A stretch of 64,000 bases of DNA from Geobacter sp. GTDB taxonomy: Bacteria; Desulfobacterota; Desulfuromonadia; Geobacterales; Geobacteraceae. Positions 33,217 through 43,900 of the stretch are shown one piece after another. A model generated the notes under the pieces. It was not told the origin of the DNA, did not search any database, and was given only the letters and a program-made list of their open reading frames with translations. Location of the stretch: NCBI GenBank assembly GCA_003490025.1, contig DNJC01000076.1, positions 71,197 to 135,196 of the forward strand, written 5' to 3'. A program made the position numbers and the translations under genes. Every line of letters begins with the position of its first letter. Positions within the stretch are counted from its first letter, which is position 1.

Positions 33217-33275
33217 TTTCGTCAGATTTCGTCACAAAGCGTGGTCTTCTCCATAGCGCGGATCTTCCCTATATT
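33217..33275 (+). promoter_or_regulatory. Activator-type promoter of the first DUF11 operon
   Basis: TTTCGTCA occurs twice, at 33217-33224 and 33227-33234, a 10-bp period typical of OmpR-family binding sites. A -10-like TATATT follows at 33270-33275, with no good -35 (the expected place reads TTCTCC). The riboswitch starts about 30 nt later. The remaining bases of 33160-33210 show nothing. Confidence 0.45.
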
Positions 33276-33307
33276 CGCGTCATTCATTAGAGACCGGTTT
33301 CAGGTCT

Positions 33308-33396
33308 GTCTCTCCGATAAGAGCAAAACCAGGGCAACCTGGCGACGCAGAACGACGGGTCCGCGGCGCGCGGACGGCCGAGTCGCCGAAGAGAGC
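33308..33396 (+). ncRNA. GEMM-I (c-di-GMP-I class) riboswitch upstream of the first DUF11 operon
   Basis: The core matches GEMM-I: GAGCAAAACC, GACGCAGAACGACGGGTCC and GGCCGAGTCGCCGAAGAG, with TCTCTC/GAGAG as P1. The base before CAAAACC is G, the position that distinguishes c-di-GMP (G) from cGAMP (A) sensing. It differs from the four downstream copies in its stems and in CAGAACG for CAAAGCC. It is followed by a hairpin (ATCGTCCC/GGGACGAT, 33400-33421) and a terminator. Confidence 0.85.
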
Positions 33397-33425
33397 ATGA
33401 TCGTCCCCGCACAGGGACGATTGCG

Positions 33426-33453
33426 CCCATTTCCCGGCGGAAATGGGTTTTTT
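33426..33453 (+). terminator. Riboswitch expression-platform terminator
   Basis: CCCATTTCC pairs perfectly with GGAAATGGG around CGGC and is followed by six T. It lies 30 nt before the start of the DUF11 gene and is the output of the riboswitch. Confidence 0.85.
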
Positions 33454-33483
33454 GTGAGCTCCGCAAGGGGCTGGAACCAGTCA

Positions 33484-36400
33484 ATGGCATTCTTTTCAGC
33501 TTTGAAAACCGGAAAACGCGTTTTCCCTGCGCTGTTGCGCGCAGGCCTCGCTGCATTCTCCCTGTTGGGCTCCCTCTCCCTCCCGGCCGAAGCGGCCGTC
33601 ACCGTCACTCCGAACAGCTGGAACATCGTCGGCCTGGACAGCAACACCCCGGCCTTCGGACCGAGCAGCTTTCCCGTGGGGGCCAAGGTCTGCGGCGGCG
33701 CCCCCGGAGCCGCCGTCTCGGCGAGCCTTGTCTGGGACGCCGGCGGGACCGACAACGGCGCCTACATCTACCAGCGCCCCGGCTCCAACAACCCGGTCAG
33801 CGTCACCTACGGGGCGGACGGCTGCGCCGACGCCTTTTTCGAGGTGGAGATCGCCAAGACCTCGGCGGCGTTCGACCAGACGCGCCGGTTCCACATCACG
33901 GCCGGGGGCGCCTCCACCCCCGTGCCGCGGGAACTCTACGTCGAGCACCTGGTCTCCCAAAGCCGCAACGGCATCGACAACGTGAGGTTCGGGACCTCCC
34001 CCTCCGGCATGACCGCGGTGCCGCCGGGGGGGAGCATGAACCTCGTGGTCGGCAACAGCTACAGCATCGAGCTGGACGGTCACACCGCCCCCGGCGGCTA
34101 CAACCAGTTCGAGGAGTTCATAAACTTCCCCAACACCATCTTCCAGGTCCTTTCGGTAAGCTCCTCCTACTCGACCGACAACTCCCCCCAGATAACCCCC
34201 GCCTCCGCCTATCCCTACCTCTACGCCGACGCCTGCGGCTGGGACAGCAACCCCGACAGTCCCTACTATCTCTCGTGCGTGGGGGGGGACTACAAGGCGG
34301 GGAGCACGGTGATCACCACCTACCAGGTGAAGATCATCGGCGGAGGGGGGGGGGCGCAGACGCTGAATACCCTGCTCTACGACTTCTCGGGAAGCAGCTA
34401 TCACTACAACGCAGACTATTCGACCGGCGCGCGGGTGGCGAACATCATCGACCCCGCCTCCGTCTCCATCTCGAAGAGCTTCGGCCCCAATCCGACCAAC
34501 GCGGGGGGGATCTCCACGCTCACCATCGCGCTGACCAACCCGAACGCGGGAGCGGTGAGCGGCCTTTCCTTCGTCGACCTCTTCCCGACCTCGCCGGGCG
34601 CCATGACGGTGGCGAGCCCGGCCAACGCGACCAGCTCCGGCTGCGGCGCCCCGGTCTTCGCCCCCAACCCGGGAGACCCATCGATAACCTTCGCCGGCGG
34701 CTCCGTGGCCGGCAACGGCAGCTGCGTGATCCAGGTCGACGTCACGGTCCCCGCCACCGGGACCTACAGCAACACGACCAACCATCTTTTCGTGGACGGC
34801 GCGGACACCGGCAAGTCCGCCAGCGCCACCCTGACGGTCAACAACACCCCTGCGCCGCCTCCCCCTTCCGGCTCCTGCGCCGCGCCGGTGCAGCTCGCGC
34901 AGTGGACCATGGATCCCTCCCAGGGGACCGCCGTCCCCCCTGCGTACTTCACCAAGGCCGGAGACGTCGCCAGCGCCAGCGCGAGCTACGTCTCCGGCAA
35001 CGGGGGGACCCAGACCGTCGGGAGCGCCCAGGGGAACCCGGCGAACTCCTGGTACGCCACGGGATGGGCCGCCGGCGCCACCGGCTTCCCCTCCGCGTCG
35101 AAGGCCCCCTACTTCGAGTTCGTCCTGGACACCAGCCAGTACGGCGGCGTCAGCATCTCGTCGCAAAACTACATCGCCAGCGGCAACTGGGCCTCGCCGG
35201 GGAACAACTTCCTCTACATCTACTCCAAGGCGGACAACGGCGCCTTCAGCACCGTCTACAACGCCAACCTCCCCAAAGGCTCCTGGGCCAACATCCCCGC
35301 AACCGCTGCGGCGACCACCGGCGGCAACACGACCACCTTCAGGGTGAACGCGGTCGGCGCCAAGGGGTTCTCCGACCCGATGTACCTGGACACCGTCACC
35401 TTCTACGGCTGCGTCAGGCCGGAGGCGAACAAGCTCACGCTCACCAAGGGCTTCTCTCCCGCACCGGTCGCGCTGAACGGGACCTCGACCCTCACCTTCA
35501 CCGTGACCAACCAGAACTCCACGGCGACGGCCGCCCTCACCGGGATCGGCTTCACCGATCTGCTCCCCGCCGGCCTCACGGTGGCGGGCGGCTCCTCCGC
35601 GCAGTGCGGCGGCACGCTCGCCACCGCCGCGCCGGGGACCATCTCCTTCACCGGGGGGACGCTCGCGCCCGGCTCGAGCTGCAGCATCACCGCGACGGTG
35701 ACGGCGACCACCGCGGGGCCGCACAACAACGTGACCGGTTTCGTCTCCTCCACGCAGACCGGAGCCAACACCACCGCCACCGGGAGGGGGAGCGCCTCGC
35801 TCACCGCCCTGCTCCCCCCGGCGATCTCCAAGCGCTTCGCCCCCAACCCGATCCTGGCCGGAGGCGTCTCGACGCTCACCTTCACCATCGACAACCCAAA
35901 CCCCGACGACGCCCTCTCCGGGGTCTCCTTCTCGGACGCCTTCCCGACCTCGCCGGGCGCCATGACGGTCGCCTCCTCCCCCAACGCCTACGCCTCCGGC
36001 TGCGGCGCGCCGAGCTTCGCCCCGGTCGCGGGGCAGGGCTCCATCTCCTTCTCCGGCGGGAGCATCGCTGCGGGGGGGAGCTGCACGGTGAGCGTCGACG
36101 TCACCGCCTCGGTGGAGTCGCAGCTCGCCACGGTCCAGTCCGTCAGCGACGACACCCATCTGACCCTCGCCTCCGGCTATCCGGGAAGCGCCGCGAGCGG
36201 GCTCGCCGTCTCCGGGAACTCGACCAGCGCCGTCAGCGGCACGGTCTCGGTCGCCGGCGGTAGCACGGCGGTCACCGGGACCGGGACCAGGTTCCTCTCG
36301 GAACTCTCCGCCGGGAGCCCCATCTACATAGGGACCTACCGGAACACGAGCGGCGCCGTATCCGCCTCCGTCGCCGGCAACGGCAACAGCGCCTCCGATG

Positions 36401-38046
36401 CCCTGACCATCAGCAGGCCGCACCCGCTGCTGACCGTCTTCACGGAACTCGCCTCCTCCAACACTCCCGCCACGCTCTGGGATTATTACCTGGCCCTGCC
36501 GGCGGGGGGGGACGTCTACTACCAGTTCCAGGTGCAAAACGACGGCGACGTACCGCTGAGTTCGGTGACGCTGAGCGACAGCCTGGTCAACACGGCGGGG
36601 TGTTCCTGGAAGGACGGCGACGGCAATCCTCTCGCCTACCCCTTCACGCTGGCGGCCCCCAGCAACGCCAACAACAGGGACTTCGCCACCTGCGTGATCG
36701 GGCCGTTCACCGCGCTGGCGGGGACGCACCAGAACAACACCTCGGCCTCCGGGAGCTACGTCGGGACGACCTACAGCGACACCGACTGGGCCGTCTACGC
36801 CACGAGTTCCCTCTCCCTCGTCAAGAGCGCGGCCCAGAGCGCCTTCGGCAAGGCCGGCGACGTCATCGACTACAGCTACCAGGTGACCAACAACGGCTCC
36901 GCCACCCTGGTCGGTCCGGTGACGGTGAGCGACAACAAGGCCTCCGCACTCTGCCCCTCGCTGACCTCCGTGGGCAACCTGGACGAGTACCTGCAGCCCG
37001 GCGAGACGGTGACCTGCGCGGCGAGCTACACGGTGACCGCGGCGGACGTCACGGCGAAACAGGTGACCAACACCGCCTCGGCCTCGACCTACTCCAGCGG
37101 CGTCATCGCGGGAGCGACCTCCCCCACGGTCATAAAGACCGTCCCGCTCGCCCCTGACCTCAGCGCGCTCCTCGCCGACAGCGTGGGGGGAAAAGCGCCC
37201 CTCGGAAGCAACTTCACCTGGACGGTCACGGTCGGCAACGCGGGGGGAGCCGGGACGGCGAATTTCTCCGCCGGGCAGACCCTCCTCACGGACGACCTCC
37301 CGGCGACCGGCGCGGCCTACGTGCTGGCCGGGAGCGCCACCGTCGCCGGGGGAACGGCCGGCACGGTCAACTGCTCGCTGACCGCCGGCACGCTTTCCTG
37401 CACGGCGGCGACGGCGTTCACCATGCCGCCCGCAGGATCCTTCAGCGTGGCGGTCACGGTCACCCCGAGCGCCACCGGGCCTTTGGACAACCCGAAGAGC
37501 GGCGGCGTCTGCAAGGCCAACCCGTCCGCGGCGGTCCCCGAGACGGACCTCGGCAACAACGACTGCGCGGGGAGCGTGACGGTAGTCACCCCCGCCACCC
37601 TGACCATGACCAAGACGGTGCAGGCGATTTCGGATCCGGTGAACGGGAGCAGCAACCCCAAGGCCATCCCCGGGGCGGTGATGCAGTACACCCTCAGGAT
37701 AGCCAACAGCGGGGAGTCCGCCGTGGACAGCGGTTCGGTGGTGGTGACGGACGCGCCCCCCCCAAACACGGCCCTCTGTGTCTCGGCGGCCTGCGGCAAT
37801 CCCCCGATCGCCTTCTCCTGCGGCTCGACCCCTCCCTGCGGGCTCGGCTACGACTACGCCGCCAACGTGGGCTTTTCCAACCAGGCCGGAGGGGGAGCCC
37901 CCTACGGTTACACCCCGTCGCCGGACGGCAACGGCTTCGACGCCAACGTCACCGGGGTGCGCATCAACCCGTCCGGAACGTTCGCAGGGGCCTCCGGCGG
38001 CAACGATGCGACGTTCAGCCTGACGCTGAGGGTGAGGGTGAAATGA
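33484..38046 (+). CDS. Large secreted DUF11-repeat surface protein
   Basis: 1520 aa from ATG 33484, placed after the terminator. The signal peptide ends SLSLPAEAA. The body has several DUF11/conserved-repeat domains, recognisable by ISKSFGPNPTNAGG, TLTKGFSPAPVALNG and FTVTNQNS, and by DLFPTSPGAMTVASP-type turns repeated twice. A jelly-roll-like inserted region lies around residues 480-650 and a GTGTRF insert around residue 930. The C-terminus ends LTLRVRVK without a sorting motif I recognise. DUF11 proteins are exported adhesin-like or cell-wall proteins. The gene overlaps the next by 4 nt. c-di-GMP control through the leader riboswitch implies a biofilm or surface-attachment role. Confidence 0.88.
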   Translation: MAFFSALKTGKRVFPALLRAGLAAFSLLGSLSLPAEAAVTVTPNSWNIVGLDSNTPAFGPSSFPVGAKVCGGAPGAAVSASLVWDAGGTDNGAYIYQRPGSNNPVSVTYGADGCADAFFEVEIAKTSAAFDQTRRFHITAGGASTPVPRELYVEHLVSQSRNGIDNVRFGTSPSGMTAVPPGGSMNLVVGNSYSIELDGHTAPGGYNQFEEFINFPNTIFQVLSVSSSYSTDNSPQITPASAYPYLYADACGWDSNPDSPYYLSCVGGDYKAGSTVITTYQVKIIGGGGGAQTLNTLLYDFSGSSYHYNADYSTGARVANIIDPASVSISKSFGPNPTNAGGISTLTIALTNPNAGAVSGLSFVDLFPTSPGAMTVASPANATSSGCGAPVFAPNPGDPSITFAGGSVAGNGSCVIQVDVTVPATGTYSNTTNHLFVDGADTGKSASATLTVNNTPAPPPPSGSCAAPVQLAQWTMDPSQGTAVPPAYFTKAGDVASASASYVSGNGGTQTVGSAQGNPANSWYATGWAAGATGFPSASKAPYFEFVLDTSQYGGVSISSQNYIASGNWASPGNNFLYIYSKADNGAFSTVYNANLPKGSWANIPATAAATTGGNTTTFRVNAVGAKGFSDPMYLDTVTFYGCVRPEANKLTLTKGFSPAPVALNGTSTLTFTVTNQNSTATAALTGIGFTDLLPAGLTVAGGSSAQCGGTLATAAPGTISFTGGTLAPGSSCSITATVTATTAGPHNNVTGFVSSTQTGANTTATGRGSASLTALLPPAISKRFAPNPILAGGVSTLTFTIDNPNPDDALSGVSFSDAFPTSPGAMTVASSPNAYASGCGAPSFAPVAGQGSISFSGGSIAAGGSCTVSVDVTASVESQLATVQSVSDDTHLTLASGYPGSAASGLAVSGNSTSAVSGTVSVAGGSTAVTGTGTRFLSELSAGSPIYIGTYRNTSGAVSASVAGNGNSASDALTISRPHPLLTVFTELASSNTPATLWDYYLALPAGGDVYYQFQVQNDGDVPLSSVTLSDSLVNTAGCSWKDGDGNPLAYPFTLAAPSNANNRDFATCVIGPFTALAGTHQNNTSASGSYVGTTYSDTDWAVYATSSLSLVKSAAQSAFGKAGDVIDYSYQVTNNGSATLVGPVTVSDNKASALCPSLTSVGNLDEYLQPGETVTCAASYTVTAADVTAKQVTNTASASTYSSGVIAGATSPTVIKTVPLAPDLSALLADSVGGKAPLGSNFTWTVTVGNAGGAGTANFSAGQTLLTDDLPATGAAYVLAGSATVAGGTAGTVNCSLTAGTLSCTAATAFTMPPAGSFSVAVTVTPSATGPLDNPKSGGVCKANPSAAVPETDLGNNDCAGSVTVVTPATLTMTKTVQAISDPVNGSSNPKAIPGAVMQYTLRIANSGESAVDSGSVVVTDAPPPNTALCVSAACGNPPIAFSCGSTPPCGLGYDYAANVGFSNQAGGGAPYGYTPSPDGNGFDANVTGVRINPSGTFAGASGGNDATFSLTLRVRVK

Positions 38047-39134
38047 GAGGGGTCAGGGTGAAGACAGGCGCCAGGCGGATGCTCGGCGCGTTCTGGGGGG
38101 GCTTGGCGCTGGCGGCCTCCGGCGCCTTTGCCGCGGGGACTCCGGCGGGGACGGTGATCAGCAACAGCGCCACGGTCGAGTTCACCCTGGACGGGAGCAG
38201 CCAGGTCCGGAAGAGCAACGTGAACACCCTGAGGGTGGACGACAAGGTCTCCTTCACCCTGACCGCCGCCGACACCTCCGACGTTTCCGTGACGCCGGGG
38301 GGGAGGGGCTTTCTCACCTTTGTGCTGACCAACACGGGGAACGCCGGCCACGACTTCACGCTGCAGGCCGTGGCGGCGGCGGGCGCCACCCTGGTTCCCG
38401 CCTCGGGCCCGACCTTCCACGCGGACGCGTCGGGGTCCGCCCCGCTCCCCGCGGACGCCAACGCGGCGAACCTCCCCTACCTGGGGAGCCTCGCCCCGGA
38501 CGCCTCGCGGACCGTCTTCCTCTACCTGACGGCGCCGCAGCAGGTAGCCGACGGCGACGCCGTCCGCTACCAGGTGACGGCCGAGGCGTATCAGCAGGGT
38601 CATCTGGGGGCGCTGAACCCCCCGGTGAAGGCCTCGACCCAGGCCGCAGCCGGCGCCGCCGCGGACAAGCGCGCCGATCCGATGACCGCATTCGTGGTGC
38701 TGGCCGACGGGCGCGGCAGCGGCGGGGACCAGGAGCGGGACGGGAGGTACGCGGTCGTGGCCAGGGACGGCGCCGGCGGCGCGGTCGGCTTCAAGGCGAG
38801 GAGCGCCGGGGTGAACATCGTCAAGAGCGCGACGGTGACGGACCGCTCCGGCGGGAGCCAGCCGGTGTCCGGGGCGACCGTAAGCTACCTGCTCCGGGTG
38901 ACGGTGACCGGCTCGGGAAGCGCCTTGGGAGCGGTGCTGAGCGACCCGATACCGGCCAACACCACTTACCGCCCCGGGACGCTGAAACTGAACGGGACGC
39001 TCCTCACTGACGCGGTCGACGGCGACGCAGGGGACGTCGGCGCCAGCGTCCCGGGAAGCGTGACGGTGCTGCTGGGGGACCTGAACGACCGCTCCCCGGT
39101 CCAGACGGTGAGCTTCGACGTGGAGATAGATTGA
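38043..39134 (+). CDS. Secreted DUF11-domain protein
   Basis: 363 aa from ATG 38043 (ATGA overlap with the upstream stop). The signal peptide ends AASGAFAAG. The N-terminal half has the opening GTPAGTVISNSATVEF, nearly the same as in the barrel protein at 40992 (TPAGTVIGNTASASY). The C-terminal half carries a DUF11 repeat: VNIVKSATVTD, then LSDPIPANTTYRPGTLKLNG. It has no cysteines that would suggest a covalent link. It is probably a co-secreted partner of the large protein upstream. Confidence 0.87.
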   Translation: MRGVRVKTGARRMLGAFWGGLALAASGAFAAGTPAGTVISNSATVEFTLDGSSQVRKSNVNTLRVDDKVSFTLTAADTSDVSVTPGGRGFLTFVLTNTGNAGHDFTLQAVAAAGATLVPASGPTFHADASGSAPLPADANAANLPYLGSLAPDASRTVFLYLTAPQQVADGDAVRYQVTAEAYQQGHLGALNPPVKASTQAAAGAAADKRADPMTAFVVLADGRGSGGDQERDGRYAVVARDGAGGAVGFKARSAGVNIVKSATVTDRSGGSQPVSGATVSYLLRVTVTGSGSALGAVLSDPIPANTTYRPGTLKLNGTLLTDAVDGDAGDVGASVPGSVTVLLGDLNDRSPVQTVSFDVEID

Positions 39135-39166
39135 GGGAAGGAAACCAAAAAAGAGGAGGAGACGGG

Positions 39167-39658
39167 ATGCGAAAAATCGTACTGGCCCTGACGGCGGCGC
39201 TGCTGCTGGCGCCGGCGCTGGCGCCGGCGCAGCAGAAGGGGGTCGAGCTGAAATCGACCGCCGAGGTGGAAGTGGCGCAAAAGGACGGGAAGGGGGAGCA
39301 GGTGGTGAAGCGGGTGGAGGCGAGCAAGGCCAACGTCCTGCCGGGCGACACGGTGATCTTCACCATCGGCTACGTCAACAACTCGGACCAGCCGGCAACC
39401 GCCGTGGTGCTCGGCAACCCGGTTCCCAAGCAGATGCTCTACCTGGACGGCAGCGCCCGGGGGGAGGGGGCCCGCATCGACTTTTCCGTCGACCGCGGCG
39501 CAAGCTTCGCCCCGCTCGAGAAGCTGAAGTTTATCACGGCCGCCGGCAAGGAGAGGGACGCCAGCGCGGCCGACGTCACCGATATCCGCTGGACCCTGGA
39601 GAGGCCGCTTGAGAAGGGGGGCAAAGGGAGCGTTTCGTACGGGGCCAGGGTGAAATAG
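39167..39658 (+). CDS. Small periplasmic or surface DUF11-like protein
   Basis: 163 aa from ATG 39167 with GAGGAGGAG upstream. The signal peptide (IVLALTAALLLAPALAPAQQ) is clear. The mature part is one DUF11-like domain: GDTVIFTIGYVNNSDQPATA, VLGNPVPKQMLYLDGSA and closing VSYGARVK. Its predicted length, a single beta-sandwich, suits a subunit of a larger surface assembly. It is followed after 82 nt by another member. Confidence 0.86.
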   Translation: MRKIVLALTAALLLAPALAPAQQKGVELKSTAEVEVAQKDGKGEQVVKRVEASKANVLPGDTVIFTIGYVNNSDQPATAVVLGNPVPKQMLYLDGSARGEGARIDFSVDRGASFAPLEKLKFITAAGKERDASAADVTDIRWTLERPLEKGGKGSVSYGARVK

Positions 39659-39740
39659 CCCGGACGAGCAGATGAAGCAGGAACTTCGAGGCTGCGGCCT
39701 CTTCAATTCGGCAATTTTTGCCATGCAAAAGGAGAAAACC

Positions 39741-40868
39741 ATGAAGAAACAGGTTCTTATCGGGGCCCCCCTGCTCTTTGCAGCGGTGGGCATCCTGGCC
39801 CCGGCGCTTGCGGGCGCGTCCAACAACTACACCCCGGCCTGCACCCAGATCAACAACACGGCCCACGTCAGCTTCAAGGTGGGAGGGGTGGACCAGGGTC
39901 CCAGCGGCAACGGCCTCGACTCCACCACGGCGTCTTTCTACGTCGGCGTCAAGGTGAACGTCTCCGTCGCCTCCACCGACAGCAACAACGTCACCGTCTA
40001 CCCCGGCTCGACCGCGGCGCCGCTCACCTTCACGGTGACCAACAACGGCAACGCGCACCAGAAGTACGCGCTTTCCTACGTCGCCGAGGTGAACGGGACC
40101 CCGAGCCCCTTCAGCGGCTCGGACGCCTTCAACTCCACCGGCGTGACGCTCTCCAGCGCCGCCATCGCCGACCTGGCCCCCGACGCCAGCCAGACGATCA
40201 CCATCTCCGCCGACACCCCGCTCTCCCAGACCGACGCCCAGGTAGCGGTCTACGCCCTGAAGGCCCAGACCCAGTGGCTCGGCACCTCGACCGACGTAAC
40301 CGCCGACGGGAGCGCGAAGGGGTCCGTGATCGGGGGCGCTCTCTGCCCGGCCGCCGGCCCCGGCACGGCCGACATCGACGTCGTGGTGGGCGATGGCGCC
40401 GGCTCCGACGACGGCGCGAGGGACGGCGCCCACTCCGCGCGCGACGCCTACCAGGTCACCGCGGCCAACCTGACCATCCAGAAGAGTTCGGCGGTGGTCT
40501 ACGATCCGGTCAACTGCAGCAGCTACAGCCCGCTCACCTGCTCCGGTGCCGTCAGGGCGATCCCGGGAGCCGTAGTGGAGTACACCATCCAGATCGCCAA
40601 CTCCGCGAACGGCACGGCGACCAACGTCACCGTGAAGGACGCCATCGACTCCAGCCTGAGCTTCTACGCCGATGGCTACGCCTCGACCAAGGGGATCCAG
40701 GTGACCTCCCCCAACATCAACGGCGGCGCCCCCCTCGCTCTCAGCAACGGCTCCGACGCCGACCAGGGGGATTTCAACGCCACCAACGCCGGCGCCGTCA
40801 CCGTGACCGGGATCCAGGTCGCCAAAGACGACACGGCCTACGTGAAGTTCAGGGCCTCCATCAAGTAA
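39741..40868 (+). CDS. Secreted DUF11-domain protein
   Basis: 375 aa from ATG 39741, with AAAAGGAG upstream. The signal peptide (VLIGAPLLFAAVGILAPALAGA) is clear. The N-terminal part repeats the TQINNTAHVSFKVGG opening of its neighbours, then a central beta-rich domain with TFTVTNNGNAHQKYALSY. The C-terminal DUF11 part contains IPGAVVEYTIQIANSANG and ends VKFRASIK. The IPGAV-YTIQIANS segment is nearly the same as one at the end of the 1520-aa protein (IPGAVMQYTLRIANSG), which supports duplication within the operon. Confidence 0.87.
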   Translation: MKKQVLIGAPLLFAAVGILAPALAGASNNYTPACTQINNTAHVSFKVGGVDQGPSGNGLDSTTASFYVGVKVNVSVASTDSNNVTVYPGSTAAPLTFTVTNNGNAHQKYALSYVAEVNGTPSPFSGSDAFNSTGVTLSSAAIADLAPDASQTITISADTPLSQTDAQVAVYALKAQTQWLGTSTDVTADGSAKGSVIGGALCPAAGPGTADIDVVVGDGAGSDDGARDGAHSARDAYQVTAANLTIQKSSAVVYDPVNCSSYSPLTCSGAVRAIPGAVVEYTIQIANSANGTATNVTVKDAIDSSLSFYADGYASTKGIQVTSPNINGGAPLALSNGSDADQGDFNATNAGAVTVTGIQVAKDDTAYVKFRASIK

Positions 40869-40991
40869 GCAACTAAAATCATTAACCATGACGAACCCCC
40901 TGCGACAACGTTCCTTCCCCGAAACTTGTCCGCCGCAGCCTTGGCGGAGGTGGAAGGGGGAGGGCAGGAGGGGGATGGGGTCTTTTTCACC

Positions 40992-43900
40992 ATGAACCGC
41001 CTTCGCACCGATTTCACCGACTGCAACCCGGCATCCCGATCGAGGAGGACAGGCACCTATGGAGCCGGTCCCCTTCGGAAGGGAGGCCGGGCTGCGTCCC
41101 GCGTCGGTGCGAAAGCGGCGCTGCTCCTCACGCTTTTCTGCGCGGCATGGCTCGTCGCGGCCGTGACGGCGCCCCCCGCCCGGGCGGCGACCCCGGCCGG
41201 GACCGTGATCGGCAACACGGCGAGCGCCTCCTACAGCGACGGCCCCTCCTCGCCCCGGGTCGCCAGGAACTCGAATACGGTCTCCCTCATCACCGTCGCC
41301 TTCCGCACACCCTCGAAGATCGAGTTTCTGAGCTACGCACCGCAGCTCCCGGGGGCGGAGGTCGTGCCGGTCGCGCAGGGGGCCTACCGGACCGGCGGCG
41401 ACGCCGCGGCCTCGCTCGCGGCACTGGCGGCGCCGGCCGTAATCGGCTCCGCCGCCCCTATCGATTTGACCAGTCCCGTGCCGCTCGCGGCGGTCGCGCA
41501 ATTCCACGTCGGCGAGCCGATCTTCCTGCGCCTCACCGATCTGGACCAGAACCTCGCCCCGGCCTCGGCCGAGACCGTCACCATCGCCGTCACCGACAGC
41601 GTCACCGGCGACACCGAGGTGATCCGCCTGACCGAGACCGGGGCGGACACCGGAGTCTTCGCGGGGTACGTCCCCACCACCGGCGCATCCGCCGCCTCCT
41701 ACGGCGGGAGCATCACCGTCTCGGTCGGGAGCAGCATCAAGGCCTCCTACACGGACCGGCAGGACGGGACCGACAGCTCCAACACCGCGGCGCTCATCGA
41801 TCCCTACGGCATCATCTTCGACAGCTCCACGGGGAAGCCGATCGACGGCGTCTCCATCACCCTGATCGACGCCGCCACCGGCCTCCCCGCCGCCATCCTC
41901 GGGGACGACGGTGTCAGCAGCTTCCCTGCCACGCTGACCAGCGGCGGGACGGCGAGCGACGGGGCCGGGAGGGTCTACGGCTTCCCGCCGGGGGGGTTCC
42001 GCTACCCGTTCGTCAATCCCGGCAGCTACCGCTTCCAGGTGGCAGCCCCGGCCGGCTACGCCGCCCCCTCCGCCGTGGCCGACTCCGTGCTGCAGGCCCT
42101 TCCCGGCGCCCCCTTCGCCCTGGTGGCCCCGGGGTCGCGCCTGGAGCCGTTCAGCATCAACCCGGGCCCCGCGCTGCACATCGACATCCCGCTCGATCCT
42201 CTCTCCGCGGCGCTCTGGCTGCAAAAGAGTTCGGGGAAGGAGAGCGCGGCCGTGGGGGACTTCGTCCCCTTCCAGCTCGACCTGCAGAACACCGACGCAG
42301 CCGCGACCGCTTCCGGCGTGGCGATCACCGATACGCTGCCGCCGGGGTTCCGCTACCGGAGGGGGTCCGCCAGGGTGAACGGCGTCTCCGGCTCCGACCC
42401 CGACATCTCCTCCGACGGGCGCACGCTCGCCTTCAGGCTCGGCGACCTCGCCCCCGGGGAGGCGAAGAGCGTGCGCTACGTGGTCGAGGTGGCCGCGGGG
42501 GCGCAGCTCGGCGCCGCCACCAACCGGGCCGTCGCCGGGAGCGGCTCCGGCGTGACCTCCAACATCGCCGCGGCGACCGTCCAGGTCCGCTCCGATTTCC
42601 TGACCGGCCGCAGCATCGTGGCCGGCACGGTGAGCGTAACCGACTGCTCCGGCCTCGACAGGGAGGAGCCCGCCGGCGTGGAGGGGATCCGGATCTTCCT
42701 GGAGGACGGGACCTACGTCATGACCGACAAGAAGGGGAGGTTCCACTTCGAGGGGGTCAGCCCGGGGAGCCACGTGGTGCAGATGGACCTCGGGAGCATA
42801 GCGCAGAAGTACGAACTCCCACTGTGCGAGCTGAACGGCCGCTTCGCCGGAACCCCCTATTCACAGTTCGTCGACCTGCAGGGCGGGACCCTCTGGCGGG
42901 CCGATTTCAAGCTGGCGCTGAAACCGGCGGCAACCGGCGAGGCGGGGCTCGAACTCCGCAGCCGGCTGCAGAAGACGGAGGGGGAGGGACGCCTGATCGA
43001 GTACACCGTCCCGATGAGGATCGGCGCGGTGCCGGTGCGCAACCTCCGGCTGACCGTGCTCCTCCCCGAGGGGGCCGCGTACCTGCCGGGGTCGGCGCTG
43101 CAAAACGGCATCCCGCGCCCCGACCCGTCCGGGGGGGAGAGCGCGGTCACCTTCCCGCTCGGGAGCATGCCGCCGAACTGGGAGGGGGCGCTCCGCTTCA
43201 ACGCCCGGCTCCCGCTGGCGGGGGCTCCGGGGGAGCTGGCCACCAGGGCGCTCCTCACCTTCGACACACCGACGCAGGAGAACGTGCGCACCCCGGTGGC
43301 GGACAACCTCCTGCTGCGCAAGAGCGTGGAGCAGCGGCGCCGGCTCCCCGACGTCGTGGTCCACCCGCACTTCCCCAACCTGAGCGCGGAACTGACCGAG
43401 CCGGACAAGAAGGAACTCGACCTCGTGATCCAGGCGCTGCAGCGGCTCGGCGTCAAGGAGATCACGGTCACCGGGCACACCGACTCCAACCCGATCCTCG
43501 GGCGGGGGACCAGGAAGTTCAGGGACAACTACGTCCTTTCCCGCGCCAGGGCGGAGAGCGTGGGGTGCTACCTCGCCGCCCGGCTCAAGCTCCCCCCGGA
43601 GCGGGTCACCTGCCTCGGGAAGGGGCCGGACGAGCCGGTCGACAGCAACCTGACCGACGCCGGGCGCGCCAACAACCGCCGGGTCGAACTCGTGGTGAGG
43701 GGGGAGGACGAGGTGCTGACGCTCCACGAGGTCGACAACCTCAAGGACAAAAGCGGCATCCGGAGCGTGAAGACGGTGGGGCTTCGCCCCGGCGAGCCGT
43801 GGGCGGACTCCGCCTCGCAGGCGCCTGCCGCGGCCGCCGAGATGCCGGAGTACAACGCGGCCTGGCTGGAGAGCGCGGAGCCCGGGCTTAAATGGCTCTG

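Noticed and set aside
33241..33483. Upstream extension of the first DUF11 gene through the riboswitch
   Set aside because: The frame is open by chance, but it crosses the aptamer and terminator, and a signal peptide begins only at ATG 33484.
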